From contig NZ_JBFAJC010000055.1 in the NCBI RefSeq assembly GCF_040655075.1, positions 3,536 to 67,535 on the forward strand: 64,000 nucleotides of DNA. The letters are read 5' to 3'. Below, piece after piece: positions 18,763 through 26,713 of the stretch (positions are counted from its first letter, which is position 1; every line of letters starts with the position of its first letter). The DNA comes from Actinoallomurus sp040655075 (GTDB taxonomy: Bacteria > Actinomycetota > Actinomycetes > Streptosporangiales > Streptosporangiaceae). A model generated the notes under the pieces. That model did not search any database and had not been told where the DNA came from. It saw only the letters and a list, made by a program, of their open reading frames with translations. Both the position numbers and the translations under genes were made by a program.

Positions 18763-18782
18763 GCCCCGCTGGAAGAACCAGC

Positions 18783-19280
18783 TCAGGCGATCGGGGTGCC
18801 GTTCTCCAGCAGGACGGGTGTGCCCGCGGCCACCGCTTCCAGGCAGGCGGCGATCCGGCGTGCCAGGCGCGCATTGGCGAGCTCGCCCACGCGCTCAGGC
18901 TGGACGAACGCGTACGAGGCCAGCTCCTCGGCGGGCAGCCGGATCGCCGCGACTTCGCGGTCGGACATCACCCCGCCGTCGTAGACGAGCATCAGCCCCT
19001 CGGACAGTTCAGGCCGAGACGGCACCCAATCGATGGCCAGGATCCGCTGGATAGGCCAGTCCAGCCCGAGTTCTTCGGCCACTTCTCGGCGGCACGCCGC
19101 GTGCGGGGATTCCTCCTTCTCGACGATGCCGCCTGGAATCTCCCACGTGGGCTTGTACGTCGGTTCGACCAGCAGCACTCGCCCGGCCGTGTCGCGGAAC
19201 AACGCGCCGGCGCCCATGCGCTTGCGCGGCAGAGACGCCGCGAACTGTTCAGGCAGGGGCGCCGGACGAGGAGAGTTCAC
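18783..19280 (-). CDS. Nudix hydrolase
   Basis: 165 residues. The Nudix box is complete: GGIVEKEES followed by REVAEELGL fits GX5EX7REUXEEXGU, so metal-dependent hydrolysis of a nucleoside-diphosphate derivative is expected. The flanking residues give no clue to the substrate. Gene starts at ATG 19280, 133 bases downstream of the sigma-partner gene in the same direction. Confidence 0.9.
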   Translation of the reverse strand: MNSPRPAPLPEQFAASLPRKRMGAGALFRDTAGRVLLVEPTYKPTWEIPGGIVEKEESPHAACRREVAEELGLDWPIQRILAIDWVPSRPELSEGLMLVYDGGVMSDREVAAIRLPAEELASYAFVQPERVGELANARLARRIAACLEAVAAGTPVLLENGTPIA

Positions 19281-19413
19281 TCGGCGAGGCTACCGAGGCC
19301 ATCGCCTGTGCGTCGGCCGAAACGCTGCGGCCCCGGGGCGTCTCGGAAGAGCCGCCGGGCACCCGGCACCGCCGGGCGCGGGTGCTGAGCCCGTGCCCGG
19401 CGGCCGCACGGGT

Positions 19414-20331
19414 TCAGCCGCGGCCCGGCGGCAGGGTCTTGTGCGGGGTGACCTTGGGGAGCGTGTTGGTCCACTCGGCGGCGAGGACCGTGACGCGGTG
19501 GTACGAGGCGCCCATGGTGGTGTCCACGCTGCGGACCAGGGACGTCTCCGGGTCGAAGACGAGCCGCTGCTCGTCCGCGGTGCCACCGTTGATCAGCAGG
19601 CCGCGTCCGCCCTTGACCACGCCAGTGCTCTTGACGTCGGGCAGCGCGGCGAGCGCCCGGTAGGCCGCGGCGCGGACCCTCGGCGGCGCCGGAAACTCGT
19701 ACAGCAACTCGATCAGCGTCCTCGGGACGTACGTCCGCTCGGCGCCGAGGGGGACCCGGCCGGTCTTCGACCGCTTGATGGAGTCATCGATCCACGCCCG
19801 CAGGCCGTCGGCGGTGGTCGGCAGGCCCTGGAGCTGTGCGGACGTCAGCTTGGTGAAGGCGACCTGGAAGGCGGCCGGTGAAGCGGGGCCGTCGTCCGTG
19901 AGGACCCTGCCGTTCCATCCATCCCACCGCATCCCGTCGCGCCGGGTCCAGGTCTCCAGGACTCCGCGCACGGGCTTCGACGTGGACTTCTTGTTCTCAT
20001 CGATCGTCTTGACGTGCCAGTACACCCCGGATCCCGCCGGGCGGGCCTCCGCCGTCCTGGCGGCGGCGAGCAGGATCTGCCGGCTGGACAGCTCGGCCGG
20101 GGGGCTGTTCGGGGTCGCGGTGGGCGCCGTGGTGCCCGACGTCGTGACGACGACGGCCGCCGCCGCGGCCGCGGCGGTCAGCCCGAGCATGGCCGCCAGG
20201 ACACGCGGCCGGCGCCTGCGGGATACCGGGCCGCGCATCCGGTTCAGCAACCGGTGCCGGCCCCGGTCGACCGCCTCGCGGGACATCTCCGGCGCCGCCA
20301 GCGTGGTGGCGAGCATCTGCAGGTCATCCAT
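19414..20331 (-). CDS. CU044_5270-type membrane protein paired with ECF sigma factor
   Basis: 305 residues: a short cytosolic N terminus, a basic RRRRPRVLAAMLG stretch leading into one membrane helix (about 42-62), then an extracellular domain of about 230 residues. This layout and position fit the CU044_5270 family, found directly after sigma factors in Streptosporangiales and relatives. Its start overlaps the sigma stop by eight bases. It probably acts as the anti-sigma or signal-sensing partner (inference); no zinc-binding HXXXCXXC motif is visible. Confidence 0.75.
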   Translation of the reverse strand: MDDLQMLATTLAAPEMSREAVDRGRHRLLNRMRGPVSRRRRPRVLAAMLGLTAAAAAAAVVVTTSGTTAPTATPNSPPAELSSRQILLAAARTAEARPAGSGVYWHVKTIDENKKSTSKPVRGVLETWTRRDGMRWDGWNGRVLTDDGPASPAAFQVAFTKLTSAQLQGLPTTADGLRAWIDDSIKRSKTGRVPLGAERTYVPRTLIELLYEFPAPPRVRAAAYRALAALPDVKSTGVVKGGRGLLINGGTADEQRLVFDPETSLVRSVDTTMGASYHRVTVLAAEWTNTLPKVTPHKTLPPGRG

Positions 20332-20896
20332 GGAACGACTCCTTCTTGAGCACTTTCTGGAGCTTCATACGGGCGCGGCTGAGCCGGGAGCCGACCGTGC
20401 CCTTGGAGATGCCGAGCGCCTCGGCCACCTCCTCGTAGCTGAGCTGGGCGAGCGCCACCAGCAGCAGGACGTCGCGCTCGCCCCGGGACAGTCCGGCGAG
20501 GGCTTTGGCGAGCTGCGGCTGCATCCGCTGCGCGGTCACCGACGCGGCGACCCGGCCGTCGTGGGATTCGGCGGCGCGCTCGCGGCCCATGCGGCCCAGC
20601 GCCTGGTAGTGACGGGCCTCCTTGCGCCGATGTTGGGCCACCAGGTGCGTGGCGATGCCGAACAGCCAGGGCCGCAGATTGCCGCGCGCAGGGTCGAACC
20701 GGTCGCGCCGGTCGAACGCCACGCAGAACGTCTCGGCGGCCACGTCCTCGGCCGACTGCGCGTCCAGCCGCCCGGCCGCGTACCGGTGGATGTCCTGCAC
20801 GTAGCGGTCGTACACGGCGGTGAAGGAGTCGGGGTCCCGGGTGAAGCGGGCGGCGAGCTCGGCGTCGGACGCCTGCTCCCCCACGTCGGCGGTCAC
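20324..20896 (-). CDS. ECF-type RNA polymerase sigma factor
   Basis: Region 2 (FTAVYDRYVQDIHRYA, EDVAAETFCVAF, NLRPWLFGIA) and region 4 (LSRGERDVLLLVAL, YEEVAEALGISKGTVGSRL) are complete. GTG 20896 gives 190 residues with a normal lead-in before SDAELAARF; GTG 20947 with GGAG upstream would add 17 residues. No C-terminal extension such as SnoaL is present. It is co-translated with the membrane protein behind it, which likely controls it. Confidence 0.85.
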   Translation of the reverse strand: MTADVGEQASDAELAARFTRDPDSFTAVYDRYVQDIHRYAAGRLDAQSAEDVAAETFCVAFDRRDRFDPARGNLRPWLFGIATHLVAQHRRKEARHYQALGRMGRERAAESHDGRVAASVTAQRMQPQLAKALAGLSRGERDVLLLVALAQLSYEEVAEALGISKGTVGSRLSRARMKLQKVLKKESFHG

Positions 20897-20913
20897 CTTC
20901 TCGTCTCTCTCAT
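20893..20913 (-). other. Possible six-codon leader ORF before the sigma gene
   Basis: ATG 20913 is preceded by GGAGGGAAG and encodes MRETRR, ending in a TGA that overlaps the GTG 20896 start. The arrangement would couple translation of the sigma factor to a leader. It is very short and may be chance. Confidence 0.3.
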
Positions 20914-21078
20914 GCGGCTTCCCTCCGGTGGAGCGGTCAACGATCACCCGTACTCCGTCGCACGCGCGAATCGTCTTCCGAAGCGCGGTATGGCCTGTAC
21001 AGGACGGGACAGAGGCGCGTCGGTCTCGACATAATGGGGTTCGGCCGTCAGCAGGAGCGGGGCAGGAGGCTCTGGCAC

Positions 21079-21825
21079 GTGGACTCGTCGTTTCCCATCG
21101 TCCCGACCGGCGACGACCGTCCGCTCACGCGGCGCGGCGGAGGGCTGGAGCCCACTCAGCCCGGCACGGCTCCGCTGCACCAGGCCGGAGAGATGGGCCT
21201 GGACTCCGGGGAGAAGCTCCGCCAGGAGTGCTGGGAGATGATCGGCGGGCGCACCCGGGAGCGCCTCATGGAGCTCGCCGGCGGCGTCATCGACTGGTTC
21301 GCCCGCCGTGACTCGTCCAGCCTCGACGGCCGGCCGTACGCCGTGGTGTTCGGGGACCGGGGCCTGACCATCGCCGAGCCGCGGATCAACACCGAGCATC
21401 GCCCGGTCTACGCCATCTCGGGGTTCCTGTTCGAGCCCGGGTCGCTGCGGCATGTCCGCGTGGACCACCGGCCGCCACCGCACGCGCCCGGGTCCGGTCC
21501 CGCCCTGGGGTCCGGGCCGAGGCCGCCGGCCGCGCAGATCACCGGGCTCGACTCCGCCGACCGGGGGCTGCTCGGCAACCTCCCGCCGCGTGCCCAGGAG
21601 CTGCTGCAGACGCCGTTCACCTCGGGTCAGCGCGTGCTGCGCTGCAACTGGGCGTACGAGGGGTTCGAGCACCAGCTGAACATGTTCATGGTCTGCCTTG
21701 CCGGGGCGCGGGACGTCACGGTCGCGTCCGGCACCAAGGTGATCCCCGCCGGCCATTCCGACGCGACCGTGCACTGGTCACTGACGTGCTACCGGGCCTC
21801 GGTGGCGCGCCGCATGGGTAAGTGA
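21079..21825 (+). CDS. Uncharacterised protein coupled to a J-domain protein
   Basis: 248 residues from GTG 21079, which has AGGAGG about 9 bases upstream; an ATG at 21034 lacks a site. No signal peptide or membrane helix. The protein has a helical N-terminal part (residues 45-80), a mixed region, a Pro/Gly-rich linker (about 135-165) and a C-terminal region with paired Cys (LRCNW, MVCLAG). I do not recognise a family. Its stop overlaps the J-domain gene in a GTGA junction, so the two are likely functional partners. Confidence 0.65.
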   Translation: MDSSFPIVPTGDDRPLTRRGGGLEPTQPGTAPLHQAGEMGLDSGEKLRQECWEMIGGRTRERLMELAGGVIDWFARRDSSSLDGRPYAVVFGDRGLTIAEPRINTEHRPVYAISGFLFEPGSLRHVRVDHRPPPHAPGSGPALGSGPRPPAAQITGLDSADRGLLGNLPPRAQELLQTPFTSGQRVLRCNWAYEGFEHQLNMFMVCLAGARDVTVASGTKVIPAGHSDATVHWSLTCYRASVARRMGK

Positions 21826-22817
21826 GGCCCGCGGACTTCGCCGAACTCTCGGGGCACGACGCGTACGACGTGCTCGGGGTCGACCCGGACGCGACCCAGG
21901 ACGAGATCCGGCGCGCGTACCGCAGCCTGGCGAAGACCGGGCATCCCGACCTGGTCGCGGACGCGCGGGCGAAGAAGGCCGCCGAGGAGCGCATCCGCCT
22001 GCTGAACGCCGCGCGCGACGTCCTGCGGCACCGCCGCGCCGCCTACGACGCCTTCCGCGCGGCGCCGCCGGAACCGGAGCCGGAACCCGAGGAGATCATC
22101 GACGATCCGTGGGCGGGTGCCGCGCCGGGTGCCCCGCCTCCCCGGGACCCGTGGGCGAACGCCGACGCCGGCCCGCCCCCTTCCGCGGACCCGTGGGACA
22201 CCGCCGACCACGGACCGCCCCCACCCGCGAGTCCCTGGGACACCGCCGACCACGGACCGCCTCCGTGGAACGGACCGCCTCCGCGTGCGACCCCATGGGA
22301 CACCGGCACCGGCCGGCCACCGCCGCGTCCGCGCTTCGTCCGGCCGGTGCGCCGGCGGCGCTCGATCCGGGCGAGGGTCGGCATCGGGTGTTCGGTGGCC
22401 TGGGGGGTCGTGTGGTTCGGCGGGGCGTTGGTCCTCATCCTCTCGGCGTTCTTCCCCGATCGCGGGCCGCAGCCGTCGGCGGCCGTTCCGGCGAAGTTCG
22501 CGGGTACGTGGCAGGGGACGGTGACGGACGCCGCCAAGCAGAACGGCACGCACCAGCGCTGGAAGGCCGAGGTCACGCTGCACGCCGGGAAGAAGAACGG
22601 CGAGGTGCGCTACCTCGACGGGAAGTGCGCCGGCACGGCCGTGCCGGTCTCCTTCGAACGCGACCGGTTGACGGTGAAGACCGTGTTCGGGTCGTCGATG
22701 ACCGGCTGCGACGTCGGCGACATGCGCCTCGGTCGGCGTAAGAGCGCCAAGCTCGACGTCGTCTACCACGACAAGAACGGCAAGGTCACGGCGTCCGGCG
22801 TGCTTGCCCGGCAGTGA
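21822..22817 (+). CDS. Membrane J-domain (DnaJ-like) protein with extracellular C-terminal domain
   Basis: 331 residues. A J domain occupies about 10-72 with the obligatory HPD in TGHPDLV and the DAYDVLGV opening. A long Pro-rich repeat follows (about 85-170) with recurring PWDTAD/GPPP blocks, then one membrane helix at about 187-210. The C-terminal part (225-331) is a beta-rich domain with two Cys, similar in feel to small secreted beta-barrel domains. It would recruit Hsp70 to the inner membrane face while sensing or anchoring outside. Residue order is J domain inside, C-terminal domain outside. Confidence 0.8.
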   Translation: MRPADFAELSGHDAYDVLGVDPDATQDEIRRAYRSLAKTGHPDLVADARAKKAAEERIRLLNAARDVLRHRRAAYDAFRAAPPEPEPEPEEIIDDPWAGAAPGAPPPRDPWANADAGPPPSADPWDTADHGPPPPASPWDTADHGPPPWNGPPPRATPWDTGTGRPPPRPRFVRPVRRRRSIRARVGIGCSVAWGVVWFGGALVLILSAFFPDRGPQPSAAVPAKFAGTWQGTVTDAAKQNGTHQRWKAEVTLHAGKKNGEVRYLDGKCAGTAVPVSFERDRLTVKTVFGSSMTGCDVGDMRLGRRKSAKLDVVYHDKNGKVTASGVLARQ

Positions 22818-22831
22818 CTCGCCTCGGTCCC

Positions 22832-22890
22832 TTGACAGGGCCGGAGTGCGGACCGATTATTAACCTACTCGTTTTAAAACAAGGTGGTTA
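22832..22890 (+). promoter_or_regulatory. Promoter and ArsR-type operator dyad
   Basis: TTGACA at 22832-22837 and GATTAT at 22855-22860 with a 17-base spacer form a near-consensus promoter. Immediately downstream is a 30-base imperfect dyad: TAACC (22861-22865) and GGTTA (22886-22890) flank the perfect palindrome GTTTTAAAAC (22871-22880), all with one centre. This is where an autorepressing ArsR would bind. Confidence 0.7.
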
Positions 22891-22894
22891 TGAA

Positions 22895-23290
22895 GTGGCC
22901 GACGACCGGATCAGCCTCGTGTTCGCGGCGCTCGCGGATCCCACGCGGCGCGCGATCCTGACCCGGCTGACCCAGGGGGACGCGACGGTGGCCGAGCTGG
23001 CCGCGCCGTTCGACGTGTCCCAGCCGGCGATCTCCCGGCACCTGAAGGTGCTGGAGAACGCCGGGCTCATCTCCCGGGCCCGTCGCGCGACGGCCCGGCT
23101 CAGCCATCTGGAGGCCGAGCCGCTCCGCGAGGTGACCACCTGGCTGGCTCGCTACCAGCGGTTCTGGGACGAGAGCCACGAACGGCTCGACGAGCTGCTC
23201 GCGGCGCTGCAGGGCCAAGGAGGAAACGGCCGCGCCGACGCGACCACGACGAACGGAGAAGACCATGGCCAAGACGCAGATCACCGCTGA
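22895..23290 (+). CDS. ArsR-family (SmtB-like) winged-helix regulator
   Basis: 131 residues from GTG 22895, with AAGGTGG as ribosome site. The winged helix (LADPTRRAILTRL, VAELAAPFDVSQPAISRHLKVL) is complete. No Cys metal site is present, as in the sub-group that pairs with AHSA1 proteins. It overlaps the next gene by 26 bases. Probably represses its own three-gene operon via the dyad just upstream. Confidence 0.9.
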   Translation: MADDRISLVFAALADPTRRAILTRLTQGDATVAELAAPFDVSQPAISRHLKVLENAGLISRARRATARLSHLEAEPLREVTTWLARYQRFWDESHERLDELLAALQGQGGNGRADATTTNGEDHGQDADHR

Positions 23291-23744
23291 GCCCGGCATC
23301 CCGCAGATCGTCATTACGCGAGAGTTCGAGGCACCGTGCGACCTGGTGTTCCAGACGTACACCGACCCGGAGCTGATCGTGCGCTGGCTCGGCCCGCGCG
23401 AGCTGACCATGCGCTTCGACTACCACGAGCCGCGCGACGGCGGCCGCTGGCGCTACGTCAGCATCGACCCGGCCGGCAACGAGTACGGGTTCCACGGCGT
23501 CTTCCACGGCGAGCCGTCGGCGGACGGCATCGTGCAGACCTTCGAGTACGAGGGCGTGCCCGGCCACGTCGCCCTGGAGACGGCGACATTCGAGGAGGTC
23601 GACGGCCGGACGCTGGTGCGGTCGGTGTCGAGCTTCCAGTCGGTGGAGGACCGCGACGGCATGATCGCCTCCGGGGCAGAGCACGGCATCCGCGACTCCG
23701 ACGAACGCCTGGAGGAGCTCCTCGCCGAGCTCCAGGGCCGCTGA
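23265..23744 (+). CDS. SRPBCC / AHSA1-domain protein
   Basis: 159 residues with the START-like fold signature: ITREFEAPCDLVFQTYTDPELIVRWLGP and a C-terminal long helix (ERLEELLAEL). Such proteins are routinely co-encoded with ArsR regulators and bind a hydrophobic ligand; the ligand is unknown. The gene lies inside the ArsR operon and is followed after one base by the SDR-like gene. Confidence 0.9.
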   Translation: MAKTQITAEPGIPQIVITREFEAPCDLVFQTYTDPELIVRWLGPRELTMRFDYHEPRDGGRWRYVSIDPAGNEYGFHGVFHGEPSADGIVQTFEYEGVPGHVALETATFEEVDGRTLVRSVSSFQSVEDRDGMIASGAEHGIRDSDERLEELLAELQGR

Positions 23745-23745
23745 C

Positions 23746-24495
23746 ATGATGCTTGAGGGGAAGAACGCCGTCATCTACGGAGGCGGCGGGGTGATCGGCG
23801 GTGCGGTGGCGCGGGCCTTCGCCCGGGAGGGGGCGTGCGTCCACCTGGCAGGGCGGACGGCGGCGAGGCTGGAGGCGGTCGCCGAGCCGATCCGCGCGGC
23901 GGGCGGCCGGGCCGAGACGGCGGTGCTCGACGCGCTGGACGAACGGGCCGTCGACGAGCACGCCGATGAGGTCGCGGCGAAGTTCGGCAGCCTGGACGTC
24001 TCGTTGAACGTCATCGCGCACGGCGACGTTCAGGGCACGCCGTTCGCCGAGATGTCCCTGGCGGACTTCGAGCGGCCGGTCGTCACGGCGGTCCGCACGA
24101 CGTTCCTGACGGCGCGGGCCGCCGCACGCCACATGACGCGGCAGCGCTCGGGAGCGATCCTGATCTTCGGCGGGTACGGCCCGCCGATGCCGCGCCTCGG
24201 CGGGCTGCTGGTCGCGTTCGGCGCGCTGGAGTCCCTGCGGCTCAGCCTGGCCTGCGAGCTCGGCCCGTACGGCGTGCGCGTCGTCACCCTGCAGACCGGC
24301 GGGGTGCCCGAGACGCTGCCGGAGGGCTTCGAGGGCCGGGAGGCGATCGTCGGCGACATCGTCGGGAAGACCATGCTCGGCCGCGCGGCGACCCTCGAGG
24401 ACGTCGGGAACGTCGCCGCCTTCGCCGCCTCCGACCGGGCCCGTACGATCACCGGCTCGGCGATCAACATCACGTGCGGCTCGGTCCCGGACTGA
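23746..24495 (+). CDS. SDR-fold protein lacking the Ser-Tyr-Lys catalytic residues
   Basis: 249 residues with a Rossmann opening (AVIYGGGGVIGGAVARAF) and a LNVIAHG segment in place of NNAG. The usual Ser strand reads ILIFGGYG, and the YxxxK region reads LLVAFGALESL, so Ser, Tyr and Lys are all absent while the following helix and ELGPYGVRV are kept. It is therefore unlikely to be a classical reductase and may use another chemistry or bind a ligand. It is the third gene of the ArsR/AHSA1 unit. Confidence 0.8.
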   Translation: MMLEGKNAVIYGGGGVIGGAVARAFAREGACVHLAGRTAARLEAVAEPIRAAGGRAETAVLDALDERAVDEHADEVAAKFGSLDVSLNVIAHGDVQGTPFAEMSLADFERPVVTAVRTTFLTARAAARHMTRQRSGAILIFGGYGPPMPRLGGLLVAFGALESLRLSLACELGPYGVRVVTLQTGGVPETLPEGFEGREAIVGDIVGKTMLGRAATLEDVGNVAAFAASDRARTITGSAINITCGSVPD

Positions 24496-24608
24496 CCCTC
24501 GTCGTCCTTCAGGGGTACGCCGGATCCGGCTCCGCGGGGTGACGAAACGGTGAAGAGCGCGTCATTAGCCTGACGGCGCGTTGATCACCGAGACGAAGGA
24601 ACGACACC

Positions 24609-25997
24609 GTGCGGAAACACCGCAGAAGGACCGTCCTGAGCATCACGGCCGCGGCCGTCGCCGCCTCCCTCACGCCGACGACGGCCATGGCCGCGACCAC
24701 ACCCGGCCCGGTCGACGGAGTGTGGACCTCGGACGGGTACGCCACCGTCCTGTCCATCGATCACGGGCGGATGCGCGCGTACGAGACGACCGCGGTGAGC
24801 TGCCTGCCCGGCTTCACCGCGCAGCAGACCGGGCCGGTGGGCCCCGGAGGCGAAGTCGCCTTCACCGACAAGGACGACGACGTCATCCGGGTCCGGCGCG
24901 ACGGCCGGGGCGGTCACCTCACCATCGACGGGTCGGCCGGCGTCCGGGGGCTGCGCCGGACGGCCGCGCTGCCGGCCCGCTGCGCGAGGCCCGCGCCGAA
25001 GGACCCGCGGGCGACGTTCGACGTCTTCTGGCAGACCTTCGCCGAGAACTACCCGTTCTTCGCCGCCAAGGGCATCGACTGGAACGCCGTACGGCGGCGC
25101 TACCGCCCGCAGGTGACCGCCGGGACGACCGGCGACCGCCTCGCGTCGATCCTCGACGCCATGGTGGCGCCACTGAACGACGTCCACATCGGCCTGATCG
25201 CCGACGGCAAGCGCTACTACCACCTGCGGCCCGGCACCATCATGCCCATGCCGGACTACGACGCCAAGATCAAGGCCTTCATCGCGAAGCGGGACACGCC
25301 GCTGCGGGACTTCGCCCAAGGCCGGATCTCCTACGCCGACCTGCCCGGCCGCCTCGGCTACCTGCGGATCTCCGGCTTCGGCGGCTACACCGAGGACGAC
25401 ACCTACGCCACCAACGCGGCCGAGCTGGACCGCACGCTCGACGCCGTCCTCACCCCCGCCCGCACGACCGGAACCGGCAGGCTCCGGGGGCTCATCATCG
25501 ACCTGCGTCTCAACGGCGGCGGGTCGGACGTCCTCGGGCTACGCATCGCCTCTCGCCTCACCGGCCGCGCCTACACGGCGTACTCGAAGCGGGTCCGCAA
25601 CGACCCGAAGGACCCGGCCGGGTTCACGCGCCCCCAGCCGATCCGGGTGCGCCCCGCCCACGCGCCGCTCTACCGCGGACCGGTCGCGGTGCTCACCGGC
25701 GGCTCCACCATCAGCGCCGGCGAGACCTTCACCCAGGCCCTCATGGACCGCCTCCCCCGGCCGGTCCGGATCGGCGAGAACACCCAGGGCGTCTTCTCCG
25801 ACATCCTCGACCGGCACCTCCCGAACGGCTGGGCCTTCGGGCTGCCCGACGAGGAGTTCCTCACCCGCACGGGCACGACCTTCGACGGCGCCGGCATCCC
25901 GCCGGACGTCCGCACGCCGGTCTTCACCGACGAGGAACTCGCCAAGGGCCGCGACTCCGCCTTCGACCGCGCCGTCGCCCTCCTGACCAAGGGATGA
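24609..25997 (+). CDS. Secreted S41-family (tail-specific) peptidase
   Basis: 462 residues from GTG 24609 with GAAGGA upstream. A signal peptide ends near AMAA (about 28). An N-terminal beta domain (30-120) precedes the peptidase core: catalytic S369 in GGSTISAGE, oxyanion loop DLRLNGGG, and the conserved Gly-Glu-Asn-Thr region (IGENTQG). No PDZ domain is obvious, as in several Tricorn-like S41 members. Two Cys in the N-terminal region suggest a disulfide. Likely degrades peptides outside the cell. Confidence 0.85.
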   Translation: MRKHRRRTVLSITAAAVAASLTPTTAMAATTPGPVDGVWTSDGYATVLSIDHGRMRAYETTAVSCLPGFTAQQTGPVGPGGEVAFTDKDDDVIRVRRDGRGGHLTIDGSAGVRGLRRTAALPARCARPAPKDPRATFDVFWQTFAENYPFFAAKGIDWNAVRRRYRPQVTAGTTGDRLASILDAMVAPLNDVHIGLIADGKRYYHLRPGTIMPMPDYDAKIKAFIAKRDTPLRDFAQGRISYADLPGRLGYLRISGFGGYTEDDTYATNAAELDRTLDAVLTPARTTGTGRLRGLIIDLRLNGGGSDVLGLRIASRLTGRAYTAYSKRVRNDPKDPAGFTRPQPIRVRPAHAPLYRGPVAVLTGGSTISAGETFTQALMDRLPRPVRIGENTQGVFSDILDRHLPNGWAFGLPDEEFLTRTGTTFDGAGIPPDVRTPVFTDEELAKGRDSAFDRAVALLTKG

Positions 25998-26001
25998 CGG
26001 C

Positions 26002-26634
26002 TCACCAGCCGCCGCTCCCGTCCGAGCCTCCCGAGGTCCCGTATCCGCCCACGTCGAAGCCGCCCGCATCCCCGTAGCCGTCCGAGTAGCCGTAGACGGC
26101 CGGGTTCATCGGCGTGTGGCCGTGGAGGGGGTCGACCGGCCTGTCGCGCTTCGGGTTGGTCAGCGGCGAGTGCGCCGGCGGCGTGTACACATGCGTCTCG
26201 AAGATGCCCCGGAGCTCGTCGTCGGCGATCCCGGCCGTTCCCCGAACCGCGACCCGTACGAGGCCGTCGGGTGCCGCGGCCAGTTCGCGCCGCAGCGAAC
26301 GGGCCCGCGTGTTCCGGCGCCACAGCGCGCCGGCCCGGGACTGTGGCAGGAGTCCCTCGGCACGAAGTCTCCGGCCGATCTGCGCCACGGCCGGGGACGC
26401 GGCGATCAACGCCCGGGTCAGGCCGAGGACCCGGCCGACATCCGGGATCACGGCCAGCGCCGTCGCCTCGACCGGATCCTCCGCGGTGCGCCGTTCGGCG
26501 TACACGCGGTGCCGGTCGGGCGTGACGCGGATGCGCCCGTCCTCATGCAGAGCGACCAGTGCGACCATCGCCGCGCAGTCGGGTCCGCCGAACAGGTAGG
26601 CGATCTCGTACGGGGACAGGTCGTGCTCCGGCAT
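26002..26634 (-). CDS. TIGR04222-like domain protein with Gly/Tyr-rich tail
   Basis: 210 residues. Residues 5-60 read LSPYEIAYLFGGPDCAAMVAL and following, matching the repeated helical unit of TIGR04222-type proteins. Usual family members are membrane proteins; this one has no clear membrane helix and ends in a 35-residue Gly/Tyr/Ser-rich low-complexity tail. It may be a truncated or soluble variant. Function unknown. Confidence 0.65.
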   Translation of the reverse strand: MPEHDLSPYEIAYLFGGPDCAAMVALVALHEDGRIRVTPDRHRVYAERRTAEDPVEATALAVIPDVGRVLGLTRALIAASPAVAQIGRRLRAEGLLPQSRAGALWRRNTRARSLRRELAAAPDGLVRVAVRGTAGIADDELRGIFETHVYTPPAHSPLTNPKRDRPVDPLHGHTPMNPAVYGYSDGYGDAGGFDVGGYGTSGGSDGSGGW

Positions 26635-26713
26635 GGGCGCCCTCCACCCGGGGTCGTGTCGAGCCCCCCGACATCGGTTGGACGCGCCCGGCCGAGTCGC
26701 GGTTTCCTCTGGC

